From an uncultured Anaerolineaceae bacterium (GTDB taxonomy: Bacteria; Chloroflexota; Anaerolineae; Anaerolineales; Anaerolineaceae): a stretch of DNA of 39,883 nt. The stretch spans positions 1-39,883 of the forward strand of contig CALCNO010000121.1 of assembly GCA_937897615.1 (NCBI GenBank), in the 5' to 3' direction. Positions 1-7,383 of this stretch are shown here, one piece after another; position 1 is the first letter of the stretch; each line of letters starts with the position of its first letter. The notes beneath the pieces were generated by a model. That model was not told where the DNA came from. It saw only the letters and a list, made by a program, of their open reading frames with translations, and did no database searches. A program made the position numbers and the translations under genes.

Positions 1-59
1 CTATTCGCGAAGGTGGTCTGACGGTTGGTTCCGGCGTGATCACAAAAATCATTGCATAG
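1..59 (+). CDS. tuf: Elongation factor Tu, C-terminal end (5'-truncated)
   Basis: Only the last 18 codons are inside the window, read in the frame starting at base 3 and ending in TAG at 57-59. The peptide REGGLTVGSGVITKII is the conserved C-terminal strand of domain 3 of EF-Tu, the GTPase that carries aminoacyl-tRNA to the ribosome. The position directly before rpsJ, with a 10-base gap, is the usual junction between the str and S10 gene clusters, so rpsJ is probably read from the tuf transcript. The rest of the gene lies upstream of the window. Confidence 0.93.
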   Translation, partial: IREGGLTVGSGVITKIIA

Positions 60-69
60 GTAGAGAAAA

Positions 70-378
70 ATGCCAAAACAGAAAATGCGAATTCGTCTTA
101 AAGCTTATGATCATCGTGTGCTCGACCAGTCTGCCAAGCGGATTGTCGAGACCGCCGAGAGGGGTGGAGCCCGTGTGGTTGGCCCCGTACCTCTGCCCAC
201 CAAGGTGGAGCGCTTTACCGTGCGCCGCTCATCGTTCATCGACAAGGACTCTCATGAGCACTTTGAGATCCGCACCCACAACCGCCTGATCGATGTGCTT
301 GACCCGGATGCCAAGACCCTGGACATGCTGGCACGCTTGAACCTGCCAGCCGGTGTGGATATTGAGATCAAGATCTAA
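70..378 (+). CDS. rpsJ: 30S ribosomal protein S10
   Basis: The 102-residue product has the family's usual length. The signature SFIDKDSHEHFEIRTHNRLI matches the S10 loop that reaches into the 30S head, and the C-terminus ends in the typical DIEIKI strand. S10 assembles late in the 30S head; in many bacteria it is also NusE, a partner of NusB/NusG in antitermination. The start ATG lies 10 bases after the tuf stop with only a weak purine-rich upstream tract (GAGAAAA), which fits coupling to tuf translation. It is followed by an unusually long spacer before rplC. Confidence 0.98.
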   Translation: MPKQKMRIRLKAYDHRVLDQSAKRIVETAERGGARVVGPVPLPTKVERFTVRRSSFIDKDSHEHFEIRTHNRLIDVLDPDAKTLDMLARLNLPAGVDIEIKI

Positions 379-432
379 GTTTGCCGCGAATTCTGCAAGC
401 AACGGCAGCAAACCTTAAAAATAGAAGTTGCC

Positions 433-461
433 CTGGTATTTACCGCTTTTTGCGGTATAAT
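433..461 (+). promoter_or_regulatory. Candidate internal promoter upstream of rplC
   Basis: A perfect TATAAT at 456-461 lies in the 263-base rpsJ-rplC spacer. The hexamer 17 bases upstream (433-438, CTGGTA) is a poor -35 match. An inverted repeat, TACCGC (441-446) and GCGGTA (452-457), separated by five T, covers the spacer and the start of the -10. It could be an operator, or a weak hairpin that ends transcription from tuf. The call rests on the -10 and on the long leader that follows. Confidence 0.5.
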
Positions 462-641
462 ACACGGGTTTGGGTTAGGCCATTGGCCTGATCCGATAGG
501 CAGTTCAAGAGCAACTCTGCAAGCGCACGCGACAAAAACCAAGAGTGCCGCAACACAGGGTGTTGACTGAACTGTGCTGGGATGATGCAACCAAGCCCAG
601 GTTGACAGTCCCGCAAAAATTGAACGAAGGAGACAACTGAG
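462..641 (+). promoter_or_regulatory. Structured leader of rplC
   Basis: This is the longest spacer inside the ribosomal protein cluster. Short perfect hairpins visible by eye: AGGCC(477-481)/GGCCT(485-489) with loop ATT; CAACAC(551-556)/GTGTTG(560-565) with loop AGG; CTGGG(577-581)/CCCAG(596-600), extended by CTGT(572-575)/ACAG(605-608). A further pairing is possible around 503-526. A Shine-Dalgarno tract GAAGGAG lies just before the rplC ATG at 642. The arrangement resembles a ribosomal-protein autoregulatory leader, for example for L4 encoded next to L3, but that role is inferred. Confidence 0.5.
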
Positions 642-1271
642 ATGTTTAAAGGGCTGATCGGAAAGAAAATCGGCATGACCCAGATTTTCGATGAAAACGG
701 CGCGGCGCTTCCTGTCACGCTGATCGAAGCTGGGCCATGCTTCGTTACCCAGATCAGGCGTGTTGAAACCGAAGGGTATTCAGCCGTTCAGTTGGGTTAC
801 GAAGAAGTAAAACCGAATCGTTTGGCGGGCGGCGAAATTGGCCACCTCAAACGCATCAACCTCCCCCCACTCAAGTACCTGCGCGAATTTAGAGCAAAAG
901 AGATCCAGGTCAACGAAGGCGATAAAGTCGACGTTAGCCTTTTTGCCGTTGGCGAAAAGGTGGATGTTGCCGGCGTGAGCAAAGGGAAGGGTTTTGCAGG
1001 TGGAGTCAAGCGCTACCACTTTAAGGGTGGCCCCAAGACTCACGGTCAATCAGATCGTTGGCGTGGCCCGGGTTCCCGGGGTTCCACAACCACTCCTGGT
1101 CGTGTCTTTAAGGGGTCGCGCGGCCCTGGTCATATGGGCAATGACGCCGTGACTGCGCAGAACCTCAAAGTTGTCCTGGTAGATGCCGAACGCAACGTCA
1201 TCGGCGTGAATGGCTCCGTACCTGGTGCACGCGGCGGCCTTGTCATTATCAAAGAATCGCGGAAGATGTAA
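642..1271 (+). CDS. rplC: 50S ribosomal protein L3
   Basis: The 209-residue product starts with GLIGKKIGMTQIF, the hallmark N-terminus of L3. From about residue 108 it carries the long extension with SKGKGFAGGVKR, GGPKTHGQSDRWR and GRVFKGSRGPGHMG, which in known ribosomes reaches toward the peptidyl transferase centre and is an early-assembly 23S contact. A good Shine-Dalgarno (AAGGAG) precedes the ATG. It follows the structured spacer, so it may be the first gene of a separately started transcript. A small hairpin overlaps its stop codon. Confidence 0.98.
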   Translation: MFKGLIGKKIGMTQIFDENGAALPVTLIEAGPCFVTQIRRVETEGYSAVQLGYEEVKPNRLAGGEIGHLKRINLPPLKYLREFRAKEIQVNEGDKVDVSLFAVGEKVDVAGVSKGKGFAGGVKRYHFKGGPKTHGQSDRWRGPGSRGSTTTPGRVFKGSRGPGHMGNDAVTAQNLKVVLVDAERNVIGVNGSVPGARGGLVIIKESRKM

Positions 1272-1283
1272 GCCTGGCTTACA
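1267..1283 (+). repeat. Perfect hairpin over the rplC stop codon
   Basis: TGTAAGC (1267-1273) and GCTTACA (1277-1283) form a perfect 7-bp stem with a 3-base loop, and the TAA stop sits inside the left arm. There is no T run after it, so it is not an intrinsic terminator. It may be an RNA-stability or processing element, or chance. Confidence 0.4.
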
Positions 1284-1315
1284 CCCGTTTACCTGGACTA
1301 AGGGAGCTAATGACT

Positions 1316-1942
1316 ATGGAAGTTGAAGTCTTGAACATGGAAGGCAAAAAGGTCAGTAAGGTGGAATTGCCCGCCGAGATCTTTGAAGCCTCAATTAATC
1401 TGGATTTGATGCACCAGGCCTTTGTCCGCCAGATGGCGAACGCGCGCCTGGGCACGCATGAGACCAAAACCAAGAGCTTTGTCTCTGGTGGTGGGCGTAA
1501 ACCGTGGCGCCAAAAAGGCACCGGCCGCGCTCGCCAGGGTTCCACCCGTTCTGCGCAGTGGAAAGGCGGCGGCAAGATTCATACCCCGCACATGCGTTCC
1601 TACGTGCAGACTATGCCCCGCAAAATGCGCCTGGCTGCCTTGCGTTCTGCTCTTTCAGTGAAAGCCGCCGAGTCCATGATCGTGGTCGTGGACGAACTAA
1701 AGGTTGCCGAACCTAAGACCCGCCTGATGGCCAATGCCCTGAATACCCTGGTTGGCGATGCCAGCGCTCTTTTGCTGGTTCCGGCGGTGGAGTCTTACGA
1801 GGACGTGATGCGCTCTGCCAACAACATCCCGGATGCCAAGGTGTTGAATGCCAATTACCTCAACATCCGCGACCTGATGGTGTTCGATAAGCTGGTGTTG
1901 CCGGTGGCAGCCCTGGACCTGATCAAGGCCAACCTGGGCTAG
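1316..1942 (+). CDS. rplD: 50S ribosomal protein L4
   Basis: L4 binds 23S rRNA, lines the exit tunnel and in some bacteria represses its own operon. The tunnel loop is visible as KTKSFVSGGGRKPWRQKGTG followed by ARQGSTRSAQWKGGG, at about residues 45-80. I prefer ATG 1316 (208 residues) over ATG 1310 (210 residues): AGGGAG at 1301-1306 is 9 bases from 1316 but only 3 from 1310. The product length and the C-terminal VLNANYLNIRDLMVFDKLVL are typical of the family. Confidence 0.96.
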   Translation: MEVEVLNMEGKKVSKVELPAEIFEASINLDLMHQAFVRQMANARLGTHETKTKSFVSGGGRKPWRQKGTGRARQGSTRSAQWKGGGKIHTPHMRSYVQTMPRKMRLAALRSALSVKAAESMIVVVDELKVAEPKTRLMANALNTLVGDASALLLVPAVESYEDVMRSANNIPDAKVLNANYLNIRDLMVFDKLVLPVAALDLIKANLG

Positions 1943-1952
1943 GAGGAGAAAA

Positions 1953-2255
1953 ATGAGCACAATTTATGATGTACTCCGCCGACCGATTGTGACCGAGAAG
2001 TCCAATTACATGGTGACCAAGCTGCACCAGTACGTGTTTGAAGTGGCAGATGATGCCAACCGCACCCTGGTGAGAGACGCTGTTGAAAAGATTTTCGATG
2101 TGAAGGTTGTTCGGGTGAATATCGTGAATGTACCTGCCAAGCATGGCCGCAAAGGCCGCAGCCGCCGGTTACTCATCACCAGCCCTGAGTTCAAAAAGGC
2201 AATTGTCACCCTCAATCCGGAAGATCGCATTCCGTTATTTGAAGGGGTTGAATAA
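1953..2255 (+). CDS. rplW: 50S ribosomal protein L23
   Basis: The 100-residue product carries YDVLRRPIVTEKS at the N-terminus and the internal YVFEVADDANRTLVRDAVEK, both diagnostic of L23. L23 sits at the exit of the peptide tunnel and docks trigger factor, SRP and the translocon. AGGAGGAG precedes the ATG closely. Its TAA stop shares one base with the rplB start (TAATG), so the two are translationally coupled. Confidence 0.98.
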   Translation: MSTIYDVLRRPIVTEKSNYMVTKLHQYVFEVADDANRTLVRDAVEKIFDVKVVRVNIVNVPAKHGRKGRSRRLLITSPEFKKAIVTLNPEDRIPLFEGVE

Positions 2256-3091
2256 TGGCTATTAAAGTTTATAAACCAATTACCCCCAGCCGCCGCAACA
2301 TGACCGGGTATAGCTTTGAGGAGATCACCAAGAGTACTCCTGAGCGTTCCCTCATCGTGCTGCGCAAGGCTCATGCTGGCCGCAACAATGTAGGCCGCGT
2401 TACGGTTCGTCATCAGGGTGGCGGGCAGCGCCAGTACATCCGCATTGTTGATTTCAAACGCAACAAGATCGGTATTCCGGCGCGTGTTTCTGCCATTGAA
2501 TACGACCCCAACCGCACTGCACGCCTGGCACTGCTGGTCTATGCTGATGGCGAAAAACGCTACATCATCGCCCCGGTTGGCCTCAAGGTGGATGATACCG
2601 TTGTCACCGGTCCGGAAGCTGAAATCCGCCCGGGCAACAGCCTGCCGATTGCGAACATCCCTGTTGGCACCATGGTGCACAATATTGAGATGAAAGAAGG
2701 CAAAGGCGGTCAGCTGGTGCGTTCCGCTGGCACCTCTGCACAATTGCTGGCCAAAGAGGGCGATTATGCCCAGATCCGCATGCCCTCCGGTGAGGTTCGC
2801 CTCATCCGCCAGGATTGCTATGCCACCATCGGCCAGGTGGGCAACACCGACCACAGTAACATCAAGCTGGGCAAAGCCGGGCGCAAGCGCCACATGGGCA
2901 TCAAACCCACCGTGCGCGGCACGGCGATGAGCCCGCGCGACCATCCGCATGGTGGTGGTGAAGGCCGCCAGCCGACCGGTATGGCAGGGCCCAAGAGTCC
3001 GTGGGGTCGCCCCACTCGTGGCTATCGGACACGCCGCAATAAAGTTACCAACCAGTATATTGTGCGCCGCCGCAATGCCGGCAAGCGCTAA
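2255..3091 (+). CDS. rplB: 50S ribosomal protein L2
   Basis: The 278-residue product is full length. GRVTVRHQGGGQRQYIRIVD marks the N-terminal RNA-binding part. The C-terminal VRGTAMSPRDHPHGGGEGR contains the conserved histidine segment near the peptidyl transferase centre. L2 is needed for 50S assembly and subunit joining. It starts inside the rplW stop codon with a one-base overlap. Confidence 0.98.
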   Translation: MAIKVYKPITPSRRNMTGYSFEEITKSTPERSLIVLRKAHAGRNNVGRVTVRHQGGGQRQYIRIVDFKRNKIGIPARVSAIEYDPNRTARLALLVYADGEKRYIIAPVGLKVDDTVVTGPEAEIRPGNSLPIANIPVGTMVHNIEMKEGKGGQLVRSAGTSAQLLAKEGDYAQIRMPSGEVRLIRQDCYATIGQVGNTDHSNIKLGKAGRKRHMGIKPTVRGTAMSPRDHPHGGGEGRQPTGMAGPKSPWGRPTRGYRTRRNKVTNQYIVRRRNAGKR

Positions 3092-3129
3092 ACGGTTGGA
3101 TGCTTTAGCCGAGAAAGAGGAACGATACT

Positions 3130-3411
3130 ATGTCTAGATCGCTTAAAAAAGGGCCGTTTATCGACCCGAAACTGCTGAAAAAAATTGAGGCGATGAACGC
3201 CAAAGGCGAAAAGAAAGTCCTGCGCACGTGGAGCCGTGCCAGCACGATCTTCCCGCAGATGGTTGGTCATACCATCGCAGTGCACGACGGCCGCCGGCAT
3301 GTGCCCATTTACATCACTGAGAACATGGTGGGTCACCGCCTGGGTGAATTTGCGCCCACGCGCCACTTCCGTGGTCACTCTACCTCTGCGAAAACGACTG
3401 GAGCAGATTAA
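3130..3411 (+). CDS. rpsS: 30S ribosomal protein S19
   Basis: The 93-residue product begins SRSLKKGPFIDPKLLKKI and contains TWSRASTIFPQMVGHTIAVH and GHRLGEFAPTRHFRGH, which cover the S19 signature almost completely. S19 binds the 30S head with S13 and contacts bridge B1a near the A site. An AAAGAGGAA tract provides the ribosome binding site. Only two bases separate its stop from rplV. Confidence 0.98.
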   Translation: MSRSLKKGPFIDPKLLKKIEAMNAKGEKKVLRTWSRASTIFPQMVGHTIAVHDGRRHVPIYITENMVGHRLGEFAPTRHFRGHSTSAKTTGAD

Positions 3412-3413
3412 CC

Positions 3414-3755
3414 ATGGCTACTGACATTCGTGCTGAATTGAAGAACTGTGGTGTTTCTGCCCAGAAGACCCGCCTGGTGATTGACCTTGTGCGTGGCAAA
3501 CCGGCTGTGGAGGCCCTGACCACCCTCAAGTTCACCAACAAGGTAGCGGCGCGGCATGTGGGCAAGTTGTTGGCCTCTGCTGTTGCCAACGCCGAAGAGA
3601 ACTTTGGTGTTAGCCGTGATGATCTGTTTGTGTACAAGATCACCGCTGATGAAGCCCCCACCCGCAAGTGGCGCCGCTTCGGCGCTCGCGGTCGCTTCAA
3701 GCCGCTCCTGCGGCGCTCGTCTCATGTGACGATCGTCCTGCGAGAAAAAGAGTAG
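3414..3755 (+). CDS. rplV: 50S ribosomal protein L22
   Basis: The 113-residue product matches L22 length. VSAQKTRLVIDLVRGKPAVEA is the family's N-terminal helix, and RKWRRFGARGRFKPLLRRSSHV is the basic beta-hairpin that reaches into the exit tunnel, where macrolide-resistance changes arise in other species. The ATG follows the rpsS stop by two bases without an independent strong binding site, which suggests coupled translation. Confidence 0.98.
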   Translation: MATDIRAELKNCGVSAQKTRLVIDLVRGKPAVEALTTLKFTNKVAARHVGKLLASAVANAEENFGVSRDDLFVYKITADEAPTRKWRRFGARGRFKPLLRRSSHVTIVLREKE

Positions 3756-3760
3756 ATCAG

Positions 3761-3789
3761 GCAGGGCAGGTGCCTTGCACCGCCCGCCA
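3761..3789 (+). promoter_or_regulatory. Strong hairpin in the rplV-rpsC spacer
   Basis: The left arm runs GGC-a-GGGC-a-GGTGC (3761-3774), the loop is CTT, and the right arm is GCACC-GCCC-GCC (3778-3789). This gives 12 pairs with two bulged A residues. No T run follows, so it is not a standard terminator. It ends 12 bases before the rpsC Shine-Dalgarno. It could be a protein binding site or a processing or translation-control hairpin. Confidence 0.5.
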
Positions 3790-3810
3790 GAAAAGACACC
3801 AGGAGAAATT

Positions 3811-4488
3811 ATGGGTCGAAAAGTACATCCAATTGGTTTTCGTCTTGGCATCAACCAGCCCTGGGAAGGGCGCTGGTTCGCTGAGGGTGCAGAATACCGC
3901 AACCAGCTCCACCAGGATATCATCATCCGGCAGATGGTTACCAAAGAAGCAGAAAAAGCGGGCATCTCCACTGTTGAGATCGAACGCTTTGGAGACAAGA
4001 TCAAAGTCTCCATTCACACTGCCAAACCCGGTATTCTCATTGGCCGCAAGGGCGATTCCGTCAAGAAGATCCGCACCGATCTCGAAGCGCTGACCGGTAA
4101 AAAGATCGACCTTGAGATCAAAGAGATCAAAGCCCCCGATTGCGACGCCCTGCTCGTGGCAAAGAATATCGCCGGGCAGATCGAACGCCGTGTGAGCTAC
4201 CGCCGTGCCATGAAGCGTGCTTTACAGCAGGCCATGCGCCAGGGAGCCGAAGGCATCAAAGTGTCTGTTTCCGGCCGCTTGAGCGGTGCAGAAATGGCGC
4301 GTATTGTCTGGATGCGTGATGGCCGTGTTCCCCTGGCCACCCTGCGCGCCAACATCGATTTTGCCCGTTCTGAGGCACTTACCCAGTATGGCCGTATTGG
4401 CGTCAAGGTCTGGGTTTACAAAGGTGAAGTATTGCCCGGTGTGGAAGAGAAAGTGGAAGCCACCGAGGGTGTGTACGTTAGTGAATAA
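3811..4488 (+). CDS. rpsC: 30S ribosomal protein S3
   Basis: The start is ATG 3811, 5 bases after AGGAGA, giving 225 residues beginning MGRKVHPIGFRLGI, the universal S3 N-terminus. An in-frame start at 3775 would add 12 unconserved residues and overlap the upstream hairpin. The KH type 2 domain shows GILIGRKGDSVKKIRTDLEA with its GxxG loop (GRKG). The C-terminal domain has RRAMKRALQQAMRQGAEGIK and SGRLSGAEMAR. S3 lines the mRNA entry tunnel and contributes to helicase activity. Confidence 0.98.
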   Translation: MGRKVHPIGFRLGINQPWEGRWFAEGAEYRNQLHQDIIIRQMVTKEAEKAGISTVEIERFGDKIKVSIHTAKPGILIGRKGDSVKKIRTDLEALTGKKIDLEIKEIKAPDCDALLVAKNIAGQIERRVSYRRAMKRALQQAMRQGAEGIKVSVSGRLSGAEMARIVWMRDGRVPLATLRANIDFARSEALTQYGRIGVKVWVYKGEVLPGVEEKVEATEGVYVSE

Positions 4489-4535
4489 TCTCTGCCACGG
4501 GATGCAACCCGGGTAAGACGAAAGAGGTAGCAGCT

Positions 4536-4961
4536 ATGTTGATGCCAAAACGTGTTAAATGGCGTAAAGCACAACGCGGTCGCATGCGCGGCAAAGCCCT
4601 GCGCGGCGCTGAATTCCTGGTTGGTGAGTATGCCTTGCAGGCAGTGGATCCCGGCTGGGTCACCGCCCGCCAGATCGAAGCCGCTCGCCGTACCATCGTA
4701 CGTGCCATGAAACGCCACGGAAAAGTATGGATCCGGATTTTCCCGGACAAACCCTATACTCACCGCCCACCCGAAACCCGTATGGGTAAAGGTAAAGGCA
4801 GCGTTGAGTATTATGTCGCGGTGGTAAAACCGGGCAGAATTATGTTTGAGATCAGCGGCCTTGATCACGATGAAGCCCTCGAAGCTTTGAAACAGGCTTC
4901 TTACAAATTCTCAATCAAGACCAAAGTGCTTGCCCGTAACCAGGCTGCAGGAGAGAGTTAA
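4536..4961 (+). CDS. rplP: 50S ribosomal protein L16
   Basis: The 141-residue product starts MLMPKRVKWRKAQRGRMRGK and continues with GKVWIRIFPDKPYTHRPPE and RMGKGKGSVEYYVAVVKPG, all L16 signatures. L16 lies between the central protuberance and the A site and helps position tRNA. AAAGAGGTAG upstream supplies the ribosome binding site. It lies two bases before rpmC. Confidence 0.98.
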   Translation: MLMPKRVKWRKAQRGRMRGKALRGAEFLVGEYALQAVDPGWVTARQIEAARRTIVRAMKRHGKVWIRIFPDKPYTHRPPETRMGKGKGSVEYYVAVVKPGRIMFEISGLDHDEALEALKQASYKFSIKTKVLARNQAAGES

Positions 4962-4963
4962 CC

Positions 4964-5176
4964 ATGAAAACAGCAGAAGTTCGACTCTTATCCACAGAAG
5001 AACTCAAGACCAAGTTGGGCGATGCCCGCAGTGAACTGATGAACTTGCGGTTCCAGGTGGTAACCGGCCAGCTGACCGATACCAGCCGCCTCAAGGTCAT
5101 GCGCCGGCAAATTGCAGTGTATGAAACCATCCTGCGCCAGCGCGAACTTGGAATAAAAGTGGAAGGTGAAAAATGA
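4964..5176 (+). CDS. rpmC: 50S ribosomal protein L29
   Basis: The 70-residue product is a two-helix protein with KTKLGDARSELMNLRFQVVT and LKVMRRQIAVYETILRQRE, the L29 pattern. In known ribosomes it lies beside L23 at the tunnel exit. Its final codon and stop overlap the rpsQ start by four bases (ATGA), giving coupled translation. Confidence 0.97.
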   Translation: MKTAEVRLLSTEELKTKLGDARSELMNLRFQVVTGQLTDTSRLKVMRRQIAVYETILRQRELGIKVEGEK

Positions 5177-5454
5177 ACGAGCGACGGCGCATGACTGGTA
5201 TTGTGACCAGCAACAAAATGATGAAGACCGTTGTGGTCAAGATCGACCGCACCTACCGCCACCCGCTGTACCGCAAGGTTGTGCACTCATCGTCAAAGGT
5301 GAAAGCCCACGATGAACTTGGCTGCAAAGTCGGCGACTTGGTGCAGATTGTGGAAAGTGCCCCGATCTCCCGTGAGAAAGCCTGGGTTGTGGAAGCCATC
5401 GTCAAGAGCGAAGGCAAGACACTTAACCTGGCTGAAGAGGAGGTGGTGGAATGA
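5173..5454 (+). CDS. rpsQ: 30S ribosomal protein S17
   Basis: The 93-residue OB-fold protein contains GIVTSNKMMKTVVVKIDR, YRKVVHSSSKVKAHDELGC and KVGDLVQIVESAPISREKAW, the S17 core. S17 is a primary 16S rRNA binder in the 30S body. It overlaps both neighbours by four bases (rpmC at ATGA 5173, rplN at ATGA 5451), so the three genes form a tightly coupled cassette. Confidence 0.98.
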   Translation: MNERRRMTGIVTSNKMMKTVVVKIDRTYRHPLYRKVVHSSSKVKAHDELGCKVGDLVQIVESAPISREKAWVVEAIVKSEGKTLNLAEEEVVE

Positions 5455-5822
5455 TCCAGCACGAAACGCGATTGAATGTAGCCGATAACACCGGCGCACG
5501 CGAACTGCTGGTCATCCATGTTGTGGGTGGTTCCACCCGCAAGTATGGTGGCGTGGGCGATATTGTCGTCGCCACTGTCAAATCGGCAGCACCGCAGGGC
5601 TCGATCAAGAAAAGTGAAGTTGTGAAGGCAGTGATCGTTCGGACCTCAAAAGAATGGCGCCGCGAAGATGGCTCCAGTATCCGGTTTGACGATAACGCTG
5701 CGGTTATCCTGGACGCTGATGGTCAGAACCCAAAGGGTACACGTATCTTTGGTCCTGTTGCGCGCGAACTGCGCGAAAAGGGCTTTATGAAGATCGTTTC
5801 ACTGGCCCCGGAAGTGCTTTAG
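5451..5822 (+). CDS. rplN: 50S ribosomal protein L14
   Basis: The 123-residue product begins MIQHETRLNVADNTGARELL and ends REKGFMKIVSLAPEVL, with AVIVRTSKEWRREDGS and RFDDNAAVIL in between. These match L14 throughout. L14 sits at intersubunit bridges B5 and B8 and is the docking site of the silencing factor RsfS in other bacteria. The start overlaps the rpsQ stop by four bases. Confidence 0.98.
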   Translation: MIQHETRLNVADNTGARELLVIHVVGGSTRKYGGVGDIVVATVKSAAPQGSIKKSEVVKAVIVRTSKEWRREDGSSIRFDDNAAVILDADGQNPKGTRIFGPVARELREKGFMKIVSLAPEVL

Positions 5823-5845
5823 GCCAGGAAAAGAGGAGCGATCAG

Positions 5846-6178
5846 ATGAAAATTAAAATTCGTAAAGGCGATCAGGTGCAGGTGATCAGCGGCCGATCCG
5901 AAGACAAAGGCAAGCGCGGCGAAGTGATCAAAGTGCTGCCGGAGGACAATACTGTGGTGGTGCAGGGCATCAACACCCGCACCAAGCATCAGCGTCAGGT
6001 CCAGTCTCAGGGCCGCACCGTCAATCCTGGCAAGGTGCGTTTTGAAGCCCCGGTGAGCATTTCCAACGTCATGGTGGTATGCAAGAAATGCAACAAACCC
6101 ACCCGTGTGGAAATTACTCGCGAAGGCGATAAGTCAAAACGCGTCTGCAAGGAATGCAATTCGATCATTGACGATTAG
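5846..6178 (+). CDS. rplX: 50S ribosomal protein L24 with a C-terminal zinc-ribbon-like motif
   Basis: The 110-residue product has the KOW start IRKGDQVQVISGRSEDKGKR and then VVVQGINTRTKHQR. It is an assembly initiator protein that binds 23S rRNA near the tunnel exit. The C-terminal third holds two CxxC pairs, CKKC in VVCKKCNKPTRV and CKEC in RVCKECNSIIDD, which could bind zinc. Such a C-terminal motif is known in some L24 lineages and absent from others. GAGGAGCGA lies upstream of the ATG. Confidence 0.97.
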   Translation: MKIKIRKGDQVQVISGRSEDKGKRGEVIKVLPEDNTVVVQGINTRTKHQRQVQSQGRTVNPGKVRFEAPVSISNVMVVCKKCNKPTRVEITREGDKSKRVCKECNSIIDD

Positions 6179-6196
6179 GCGCGGGAGAGTGGCTGA

Positions 6197-6739
6197 ATGA
6201 ATATTATGAAGGAACGCTATTTGAAGGAAGTTTCACCCGCTTTGATGAAGTCGCTGGGGTTGAAGAATGTGATGGAAATCCCGCGTGTCAAAAAAGTGGT
6301 GGTGAACATTGGCCTGGGCGAAGCGCTGGACAACCCCAAAGCATTGGATGCTGCCGTGGTTGACCTTACCGCCATTGCCGGACAGAAACCCGTCATCACG
6401 AAGGCGCGCAAGAGCATTGCGAACTTCAAGCTGCGCGAAGGCCGTGCCATTGGTACTGCTGTGACGCTGCGCGGAGAACGCATGTGGTCATTCCTTGACC
6501 GCCTGATGAACATTGTCTTACCGCGCGTGCGCGACTTCCGCGGTGTTTCCACCGAGTCCTTTGACGGCCGCGGCAACTACACCCTGGGGCTGCGCGAGCA
6601 GATCATCTTCCCGGAGATCGAGTATGACAAAGTCGATAAGGTGCGCGGGCTGGAGATCACCATTGTGACCAGCGCCCAAACTGATGACCAGGCTTCAGCA
6701 TTGCTGCAAATGCTTGGCATGCCGTTCAGGAAGGATTAG
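6197..6739 (+). CDS. rplE: 50S ribosomal protein L5
   Basis: The 180-residue product contains NVMEIPRVKKVVVNIGLGEA, KPVITKARKSIANFKLREG and LPRVRDFRGVSTESFDGRGN, which are diagnostic of L5. L5 binds 5S rRNA in the central protuberance and contacts P-site tRNA. The stop is one base before the rpsZ start, so the two are probably coupled. Confidence 0.98.
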   Translation: MNIMKERYLKEVSPALMKSLGLKNVMEIPRVKKVVVNIGLGEALDNPKALDAAVVDLTAIAGQKPVITKARKSIANFKLREGRAIGTAVTLRGERMWSFLDRLMNIVLPRVRDFRGVSTESFDGRGNYTLGLREQIIFPEIEYDKVDKVRGLEITIVTSAQTDDQASALLQMLGMPFRKD

Positions 6740-6740
6740 T

Positions 6741-6923
6741 ATGGCGAAGAAATGCATGCAGTATCGTGAACAAAGACGGAAATATGTCTATCAGGTGCGG
6801 AACCGCTGCAACAAATGTGGCCGCCCGCGTGGTTATATGCGCCGCTTTGGATTGTGCCGTATTTGCTTCCGTGAGTTAGCTCTGGAAGGCAAAATCCCCG
6901 GCGTCACCAAGAGCTCCTGGTAA
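6741..6923 (+). CDS. rpsZ: 30S ribosomal protein S14, zinc-binding (type Z)
   Basis: ATG 6741 gives a 60-residue protein starting MAKKCMQYREQRRKY. An upstream in-frame start inside rplE would add unrelated residues. Four cysteines, C23xxC26 and C39xxC42, form the zinc knuckle of the short S14 type, so this is the C+ form and not the longer zinc-free one. S14 is essential for assembly of the 30S head. It follows the rplE stop after a single base. Confidence 0.97.
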   Translation: MAKKCMQYREQRRKYVYQVRNRCNKCGRPRGYMRRFGLCRICFRELALEGKIPGVTKSSW

Positions 6924-6945
6924 GCGCCAGTTCGGAGGAAGAAAC

Positions 6946-7359
6946 ATGAATGTGAATGATCCAATTGCTGATATGTTGACCCGTATCCGGAATGGCGTTA
7001 TGGCTAGCCAATCCGTGGTGGCCATCCCTCATTCCAAGATCAAGGTAGAAATTGCCCGCATCTTGAAAGAGGAAGGTTTCATCGAAGGATATGAGGTAGT
7101 TGAAGGCGAAAAGGCCGGCAGAACCATCCTGCGCGTAAAACTCAAGTACGTTGGTGAACGCCGCGAGAAAACCTCGGTGATCACCGGGTTGGAAAGAGTG
7201 AGCAAGCCCGGCCGGCGTGTTTACACACAAAAACAGGATATCCCCTGGGTTTTGGCCGGGATGGGTATCTCGATCCTATCCACACCCAAGGGTGTGATGA
7301 CCGGGCAGCGGGCCCGCCAGTTGGGTATTGGCGGCGAGCTCCTCTGCAAGGTCTGGTAA
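6946..7359 (+). CDS. rpsH: 30S ribosomal protein S8
   Basis: The 137-residue product starts NVNDPIADMLTRIRNGVMA and ends with GVMTGQRARQLGIGGELLCK, both S8 hallmarks. S8 is a primary 16S rRNA binder and in Escherichia coli is the repressor of the spc operon through a site in the rplE mRNA. No equivalent site was identified here. GGAGGAAG precedes the ATG. Confidence 0.98.
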   Translation: MNVNDPIADMLTRIRNGVMASQSVVAIPHSKIKVEIARILKEEGFIEGYEVVEGEKAGRTILRVKLKYVGERREKTSVITGLERVSKPGRRVYTQKQDIPWVLAGMGISILSTPKGVMTGQRARQLGIGGELLCKVW

Positions 7360-7383
7360 CCCTGGGAAAAGGAGGATTGTACA

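Noticed and set aside
602..607. Perfect TTGACA hexamer shortly before rplC
   Set aside because: No -10 element at 16-18 bases downstream; that place holds the Shine-Dalgarno region. More likely part of the leader hairpin.
2006..2950. Long open frame (314 codons) on the minus strand opposite rplW and rplB
   Set aside because: It is the reverse of conserved ribosomal genes, has no ribosome binding site and no recognisable motifs; it follows from the GC-rich codon use.
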